The translations under genes and the position numbers were made by a program. Source: an uncultured Collinsella sp. (GTDB lineage Bacteria > Actinomycetota > Coriobacteriia > Coriobacteriales > Coriobacteriaceae). From it: a stretch of DNA of 10,044 nucleotides. The notes below the pieces were generated by a model. The model had not been told where the DNA came from. It ran no database searches and saw only the letters and a list, made by a program, of their open reading frames with translations. Each line of letters begins with the position of its first letter. Position 1 is the stretch's first letter. Location: assembly GCA_902494295.1 (NCBI GenBank), contig CABUSL010000073.1:1-10044 (forward strand), given 5' to 3'. Below, piece by piece: positions 6,619-10,044 of this stretch.

Positions 6619-6659
6619 AAACCACCACAAAGGTGTCTGTCCCCTTTGTGGTGGTTTTT
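6619..6659 (-). repeat. GGACAG-loop hairpin, copy 2, possible terminator of the B3/4 gene
   Basis: AAACCACCACAAAGG (6619-6633) pairs with 6643-6657 in a perfect 15-bp stem with the 9-nt loop TGTCTGTCC, whose reverse complement is GGACAGACA. It is therefore inverted relative to copy 1. TTTTT at 6655-6659 follows the core stem on the plus strand, 26 nt after the B3/4 stop. Confidence 0.85.
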
Positions 6660-6711
6660 ATGTTGATGGGTTAACAATTGGGATATTTGGGTACGGGGGT
6701 TCGGACATGCG

Positions 6712-6736
6712 GCTAAGATGTTTACCCGTTAGCATC
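6712..6736. promoter_or_regulatory. Operator-like inverted repeats ahead of the marR gene
   Basis: GCTAA (6712-6716) and TTAGC (6729-6733) are separated by 12 nt, and GATG (6717-6720) and CATC (6733-6736) form an overlapping pair with the same spacing. A weak -10 candidate, TAAGAT (6714-6719), lies inside. MarR proteins often bind such sites in their own promoters, so autoregulation is a guess. No good -35 was found. Confidence 0.3.
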
Positions 6737-6762
6737 ATGCAAGCGAAAGGCGGTCGTCTCCC

Positions 6763-7212
6763 ATGCAGCAGAACGACGAGACACGTTTCGAGGACTTTGT
6801 CGGACTGATCAGCGGCCTCTACAAGGAGATTCAGCGCATCAAGACGTCCGAGGGCGCAAGACTCGGCCTTAAGGGCTCCGACGTCATGTGCCTGTACTAT
6901 CTTGAGCGCAGCAAGGACGGCCTGACTGGCGCCGACCTCGCCCGCATGGCCGGCGTTACCCGTGCCGCCGTTTCGCGCACGCTGGCACATCTGGAGGAGG
7001 GCGGCTACGTCGAGGTCGATGATTCGGGTGATGCGGCCGTCAAGTACCGTGCCCCGGTGCGCCTGACTGCCCTGGGCGGCGAGAGCATGAGCGAGGCTGA
7101 TCGCATCATTCGTGAAGTGCTCGACACTACTGGTAAGGCCATGGGCGTGGAGCAGCGCGAGCAGATGTACGCGTCGCTGCGTACGATTCTCAACACCCTG
7201 CGCGAGATCTAA
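6763..7212 (+). CDS. MarR-family transcriptional regulator
   Basis: The 149-residue protein has the MarR layout: an N-terminal dimerisation helix (about 5-28), a winged helix-turn-helix with GLTGADLARMAGVTRAAVSR at 53-72 and TLAHLEEGGYVEV leading into the beta wing (82-101, DDSGDAAVKYRAPVRLT), and two C-terminal helices that complete the dimer. It would bind DNA as a dimer and usually respond to a small ligand. The ATG at 6763 has only a modest ribosome site (AAAGGCGG, 6746-6753). The gene precedes degV by 119 nt with no terminator between them, so co-transcription is possible. DegV proteins carry fatty acids and some MarR proteins (FabT) control lipid synthesis, so a lipid link is conceivable but unproven. 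Confidence 0.9.
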   Translation: MQQNDETRFEDFVGLISGLYKEIQRIKTSEGARLGLKGSDVMCLYYLERSKDGLTGADLARMAGVTRAAVSRTLAHLEEGGYVEVDDSGDAAVKYRAPVRLTALGGESMSEADRIIREVLDTTGKAMGVEQREQMYASLRTILNTLREI

Positions 7213-7301
7213 GGCCGCCAAGGCATTTGCTTCCCATTAACAACTGCATCGTCCCGTTTGAGCGCGTATACCGTGCCGGGGCATTGCTGTCAAAATTCCC
7301 C

Positions 7302-7316
7302 GCGCGAGGTCCGCGC
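7302..7316 (+). promoter_or_regulatory. Hairpin upstream of the degV ribosome binding site
   Basis: GCGCG (7302-7306) pairs with CGCGC (7312-7316) around AGGTC, three bases before AAAGGA (7320-7325). It repeats the pattern seen ahead of lctP, pckA and the B3/4 gene. The rest of the marR-degV gap shows no clear promoter. Confidence 0.35.
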
Positions 7317-7331
7317 AAGAAAGGATTCGCT

Positions 7332-8186
7332 ATGTCCGTCCGCATTATTACCGATTCCGCGAGCGATATGACGCCGGCTGAGCACCCCGCTCTGCGTGTT
7401 CTGCCGCTGTCCGTCACCTTTGGCACCGATGTGTACATGGATGGTGTCGATATCGATCACCAGCGCTTTTACGAGATGCTCGTGGAGCGCGATGAGCTGC
7501 CCAAGACCGGCCAGGTCAACCCGTACGCGTTTTCGCAGGCGATTGCCGAGGCGCGTGAGGCCGGCGACGAGGCCGTGATTATTACCGTGGGCGCCAAGCT
7601 CTCGGGCACCAACCAGAGTGCCCGCACCGCACTTGCCGAGGCGCCGGGCGGCGACGTGTTCGTCGTGGACAGCAATAACGTGACCTTGGGCGAGCGCGTG
7701 CTGGTCGAGTATGCGCTGCGCCTGGTGGACGATGGCCGTAGTGCGGCCCAGATCGCGGCGGCGGTCGAGGCCGTGCGCGACCGTGTGGTGGTTATCGGCC
7801 TGCTCGAGACGCTGGAGTACCTGGTGCGCGGAGGCCGCTTGTCTGCCGCGGCGGGCGCTGTGGGTACGCTGCTCAACGTGAAGCCGGTCGTGGCCGCCGA
7901 GGACGGCCTCATCGTGCAGCTAGGCAAGGCGCGCGGTTCCAAGAACGGTCGAAACCTGTTGAACCAGAAGGTTGAGCAGGCGGGCGGCGTCGACTTCTCC
8001 ATGCCGCTGGCGCTCGGCTATACGGGCCTTTCGGACGCCGTGCTCAAGAAGTACATCGAGGACAGCGCCGCTCTGTGGGCCGGCCATGCCGAAAGCGAGC
8101 TTTCCGTCCATACCATCGGCGCCACTATCGGCACCCATGTGGGTCCCGGCGCCGTAGCCGTAGCCTTCTTCCGCCCCGCCAACTAG
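7332..8186 (+). CDS. DegV family fatty-acid-binding protein
   Basis: The 284-residue protein is a complete DegV domain. Family members (FakB in Gram-positive bacteria) hold a fatty acid and present it to the kinase FakA, which makes acyl-phosphate for phospholipid synthesis. Hallmarks are RIITDSASDM at 4-13, KTGQVNP at 58-64, KLSGTNQSA at 89-97, VVDSNNVTLG at 111-120, YLVRGGRLSAAAGAVGTLL at 163-181, NVKPV and the C-terminal IGTHVGPGAVAVAF at 266-279. The start at 7332 is chosen over an upstream in-frame TTG because AAAGGA lies 6 nt before it and the domain begins at once. No fakA-like gene is in the window. Copy 3 of the hairpin family follows the stop. Confidence 0.95.
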   Translation: MSVRIITDSASDMTPAEHPALRVLPLSVTFGTDVYMDGVDIDHQRFYEMLVERDELPKTGQVNPYAFSQAIAEAREAGDEAVIITVGAKLSGTNQSARTALAEAPGGDVFVVDSNNVTLGERVLVEYALRLVDDGRSAAQIAAAVEAVRDRVVVIGLLETLEYLVRGGRLSAAAGAVGTLLNVKPVVAAEDGLIVQLGKARGSKNGRNLLNQKVEQAGGVDFSMPLALGYTGLSDAVLKKYIEDSAALWAGHAESELSVHTIGATIGTHVGPGAVAVAFFRPAN

Positions 8187-8197
8187 CTATCCGGTCA

Positions 8198-8236
8198 AAA
8201 CCACCACAAAGGGGACAGGCACCTTTGTGGTGGTTT
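8198..8236 (+). repeat. GGACAG-loop hairpin, copy 3, between degV and the alkyltransferase gene
   Basis: AAACCACCACAAAGG (8198-8212) pairs with 8222-8236 in a perfect 15-bp stem with loop GGACAGGCA, the same loop and orientation as copy 1. Only TTT follows the core stem and the next start codon is 30 bases away, leaving little room for a promoter. Confidence 0.85.
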
Positions 8237-8265
8237 ATGCTTTTCCGGGTGGAAGGGAGCGAACA

Positions 8266-8586
8266 ATGGCGTCTGAGGGCTTTTTTGAGCGGGTGTACGA
8301 GGTGGTCGAGCAGATCCCTGAGGGGATGGTCGCCACGTACGGCCAGGTGGCGCTGCTCGCTGGTCGTCCACGAAGCGCGCGCTATGTGGGGTATGCCCTG
8401 CATAGCAATCCGCGCCCCGGCGAGATTCCCTGTCACCGCGTGGTGTTTGCCGACGGGCGCATATGCGAGGGTTTTGCGTTTGGCGGCCCCGATGCTCAGC
8501 GTGAGTTTTTGCTAGGGGAGGGTGTGGCGTTTAAGGACGACATGCACGTCGACTTGGACGCCTGTCGCTGGCCAGCAGGGCTCTAG
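8266..8586 (+). CDS. MGMT-family protein: O6-alkylguanine-DNA alkyltransferase domain only
   Basis: The 106-residue protein matches the C-terminal DNA-binding and active-site domain of methylated-DNA-protein-cysteine methyltransferases. Visible motifs are EGMVATYGQVALLAG at 19-33, the helix-turn-helix with arginine finger (RSARYVGYAL, 36-45), the Asn hinge SNP (47-49) and IPCHRVV at 54-60 with the acceptor Cys56. The N-terminal domain of full-length enzymes (about 160-200 residues) is missing. Short homologues called ATL usually have Trp in place of this Cys; here Cys is kept, so real methyl transfer is possible. A flexible DDMHVDLDACRWPAGL tail ends the protein. The ATG at 8266 follows AAGGGAG with 6-7 nt spacing. 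It may be transcribed by read-through from degV. Confidence 0.85.
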   Translation: MASEGFFERVYEVVEQIPEGMVATYGQVALLAGRPRSARYVGYALHSNPRPGEIPCHRVVFADGRICEGFAFGGPDAQREFLLGEGVAFKDDMHVDLDACRWPAGL

Positions 8587-8602
8587 CGACTCTGCCGTGG
8601 CC

Positions 8603-8643
8603 AAAACCACCACAAAGGCACCTGTCCCCTTTGTGGTGGTTTT
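8603..8643 (-). repeat. GGACAG-loop hairpin, copy 4, possible terminator after the alkyltransferase gene
   Basis: AAAACCACCACAAAGG (8603-8618) pairs with 8628-8643 in a perfect 16-bp stem, the longest of the four. The loop CACCTGTCC reads GGACAGGTG on the minus strand, so orientation matches copy 2. TTTT ends the stem, 17 nt after the stop codon. Confidence 0.85.
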
Positions 8644-8820
8644 CCGTTGCAGGTTTACCAGAGCTAACTTATGGAGAAGGTATGGCGGTGCATATTGGCG
8701 CTAGAAAGTAAACCACGGTGAACTATATTGGTTTCAGCAACGGAGCAGGCAATAGGCGATGAAAAAGCCTGCCCTGTTGAGTTTGATTCGCATTCCTCCC
8801 CTCTGTGCGATTCAACGGTG
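8644..8820. other. Unassigned, relatively AT-rich stretch with nested pairing
   Basis: No believable gene lies here. The sequence is visibly less GC-rich than its neighbours. CCGTTGC (8644-8650) pairs with GCAACGG (8737-8743), enclosing GGTTTAC (8652-8658) with GTAAACC (8708-8714). The latter could instead pair with GGTTT at 8730-8734, so two folds exclude each other. GCAGGC/GCCTGC and TTGATTCGCA/TGCGATTCAA (8783-8792 with 8806-8815, one mismatch) follow. It could be a small RNA, a trpS 3' UTR or a decayed repeat. Confidence 0.35.
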
Positions 8821-8827
8821 TACTTCG

Positions 8828-8896
8828 GGAACAGGCCCGCTGGCAACTAACTGCCAGCGGGCCTGTTCCTGTTTCGGTGAGGATTCAGCCTCACCG
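8828..8896. terminator. Paired strong hairpins between convergent genes
   Basis: GGAACAGGCCCGCTGGCA (8828-8845) pairs perfectly with 8852-8869 around a 6-nt loop, and CGGTGAGG (8875-8882) pairs with CCTCACCG (8889-8896). They lie just past the trpS stop codon and probably end trpS transcription and block transcripts from the left. Neither has a proper U-run on the minus strand, so the mechanism is uncertain. Confidence 0.5.
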
Positions 8897-8921
8897 TCTA
8901 TGTTGTGCGAAAGCGCTTTGC

Positions 8922-9971
8922 CTAGTACACCATGCCCATGGCGTCCTGAACCTCTGCCAGGGTCTGCTCGGCGATCTCGTTGGCACGGCGATTGCCCTCG
9001 TGCAGCACGTCCTTGACGTAATCCAGATCGTTCTCGTAGCGCTGACGACGTTCACGGATCGGGGCGAAGTACTCGTTGACGGCCTCGGTCACGTACTTCT
9101 TGAGCTGGCCAGAGCCGCCCATGCCAATCTCCTCGGCAATCTCGACCTCGGAACGACCAGTGCAGATGGCGGCGGTCGAAAGCAGGCCGGACACACCGGG
9201 GCGATTCTCGGGATCAAACGTGATCATGCGCTCGGAGTCGGTCTGGCTCTTCTTGATGCGCTTGGCCGTCTCCTCGGCGGTCATCGAAATGTTGATGGCG
9301 TTGCCGTAGCTCTTGCTCATCTTGCGACCGTCAAGGCCGGGCAGCAGCGGGGTCTCGGACAGCAGCGCTTCGACCTCGGGAAATACCTTGCCATAGCGGT
9401 TGTTAAAGCGGCGTGCGATGGTGCGGGTGAGCTCGATGTGCGGCAGCTGGTCGCGACCGACCGGCACCACGTTGCCCTTGCAGAACAGAATGTCGCAGGC
9501 CTGGTGCACCGGGTAGGTGAGTAGAAGGCCGGTGAGCTCGTGGCCCGAGGCCTCCATCTCGGCCTTGACCGTGGGGTTGCGCGCCAACTCGGCCTCGGAC
9601 ACCAGCGACAGGAACGGCAGCATGAGCTGGTTTGCGGCGGGCACGGCGGAGTGTGCGTAGATCATGGTCTTGTCGGGGTCGATACCGCAGGCAAGGTAGT
9701 CCATGACCATGTTGTACACGTTGTCCTGGATATGCTCGGTGGTGTCGCGGTCGGTGATGACCTGGTAGTCGGCGATGAGCACGTTGGTCTTGGCACCCAT
9801 GTTCTGCAGCTCAACGCGGCCCTTGAGGGTGCCAAAGTAATGACCCAGGTGCAAGCGTCCGGTCGGGCGGTCGCCGGTGAGCATGGTGAACTTCTCGGGC
9901 GTCTTTGCCAAGCCCTCGCGAATGGCGTTGCTCTTTTGCAGCGCGACTTCGTAGCTGTTCTCGTTTGGCAT
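8922..9971 (-). CDS. trpS: Tryptophan--tRNA ligase
   Basis: The 349-residue cytosolic class Ic enzyme (EC 6.1.1.2) charges tRNA-Trp with tryptophan using ATP. The HIGH-type motif is PTGRLHLGHY at 36-45 and the KMSKS loop is DGRKMSKSYGN at 214-224. Between them lie LACGIDPDKT (93-102), YPVHQACDIL (153-162) and VPVGRDQLPHIELTR (169-183), which line up with TrpRS rather than TyrRS. The C-terminal helical region (about 230-349) binds the anticodon. The ATG at 9969-9971 is chosen because AGGAG lies 5 nt upstream; the frame extends to an upstream TTG without such a site. Length is slightly above the usual 330-340. A -10-like TATCAT on the minus strand (plus 10003-10008) lies about 32 nt upstream. 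No attenuator or T-box is visible in the 73 nt available. Confidence 0.96.
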   Translation of the reverse strand: MPNENSYEVALQKSNAIREGLAKTPEKFTMLTGDRPTGRLHLGHYFGTLKGRVELQNMGAKTNVLIADYQVITDRDTTEHIQDNVYNMVMDYLACGIDPDKTMIYAHSAVPAANQLMLPFLSLVSEAELARNPTVKAEMEASGHELTGLLLTYPVHQACDILFCKGNVVPVGRDQLPHIELTRTIARRFNNRYGKVFPEVEALLSETPLLPGLDGRKMSKSYGNAINISMTAEETAKRIKKSQTDSERMITFDPENRPGVSGLLSTAAICTGRSEVEIAEEIGMGGSGQLKKYVTEAVNEYFAPIRERRQRYENDLDYVKDVLHEGNRRANEIAEQTLAEVQDAMGMVY

Positions 9972-10002
9972 GATTGCTCCTAACGTATGTTCATGGGTCA
10001 AG

Positions 10003-10008
10003 ATGATA
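10003..10008 (-). promoter_or_regulatory. -10 candidate for trpS
   Basis: The minus strand reads TATCAT here, placing the start of transcription roughly 25 nt before the trpS ATG. No good -35 is seen before the window ends. Confidence 0.3.
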
Positions 10009-10044
10009 ACGCGTTTATTGGAGGGGCGGTGCGTAAGTAGGCGA

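Noticed and set aside
5665..8643. CRISPR array
   Set aside because: The four repeats are palindromic, hundreds of bases to about 1.5 kb apart with genes between; no spacers or cas genes.
8664..8846. 60-codon minus-strand frame downstream of trpS
   Set aside because: TTG start inside a hairpin, no recognisable domain, no ribosome site.
8759..9016. 85-codon plus-strand frame beginning MKKPALLSLIRI
   Set aside because: Attractive start, but no Shine-Dalgarno and it runs through two hairpins into antisense trpS.
8805..9524. 239-codon plus-strand frame over trpS
   Set aside because: Antisense shadow of trpS; starts inside a hairpin-rich intergenic stretch without a good ribosome site.

Overview
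The window is a GC-rich, gene-dense stretch of bacterial chromosome. Gene content (ATP-type PEP carboxykinase, LctP lactate permease, DegV lipid-binding protein, stand-alone B3/4 protein, TrpRS) and the style of its intergenic hairpins suggest an anaerobic actinobacterium of the class Coriobacteriia, Collinsella-like. That assignment is an inference from overall look, not from a marker gene. No rRNA, tRNA, transposase, CRISPR array or prophage gene is visible.

Layout: 1-364 is a left edge without a confident gene. It holds an unresolved open stretch and a long inverted-repeat element (161-285). 365-1945 (-) is a large polytopic membrane protein that looks like a polysaccharide flippase, with an unusually long charged N-terminus. 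It diverges from lctP (2125-3696, +), an L-lactate permease. Between lctP and pckA lie five 27-bp tandem units and, nearer pckA, a perfect 16-bp palindrome of LacI-family operator type. pckA (3975-5645, +) is complete. Then come a B3/4-domain protein (5873-6592, +) behind a leader with a strong terminator-like hairpin, a MarR-family regulator (6763-7212, +), a DegV-family fatty-acid-binding protein (7332-8186, +) and a one-domain O6-alkylguanine-DNA alkyltransferase homologue (8266-8586, +). A non-coding structured stretch (8587-8921) separates these from trpS (8922-9971, -), which converges on them.

Metabolically, lactate uptake (lctP) and PEP/oxaloacetate interconversion (pckA) sit side by side and fit a carbon module around lactate, pyruvate and oxaloacetate. 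The other genes are housekeeping or accessory genes with no single obvious pathway. MarR next to DegV could be a small lipid-responsive pair (inference).

The most notable non-coding signal is a family of four near-identical hairpins (12-16 bp stems, 9-nt loops with a conserved GGACAG core) that follow pckA, the B3/4 gene, degV and the alkyltransferase gene in alternating orientation. They resemble REP-type repeats that may double as terminators. I found no clearly new multi-gene system. The best candidates for undescribed biology are this hairpin family, the B3/4 leader attenuator, the 27-bp array and the structured region before trpS.
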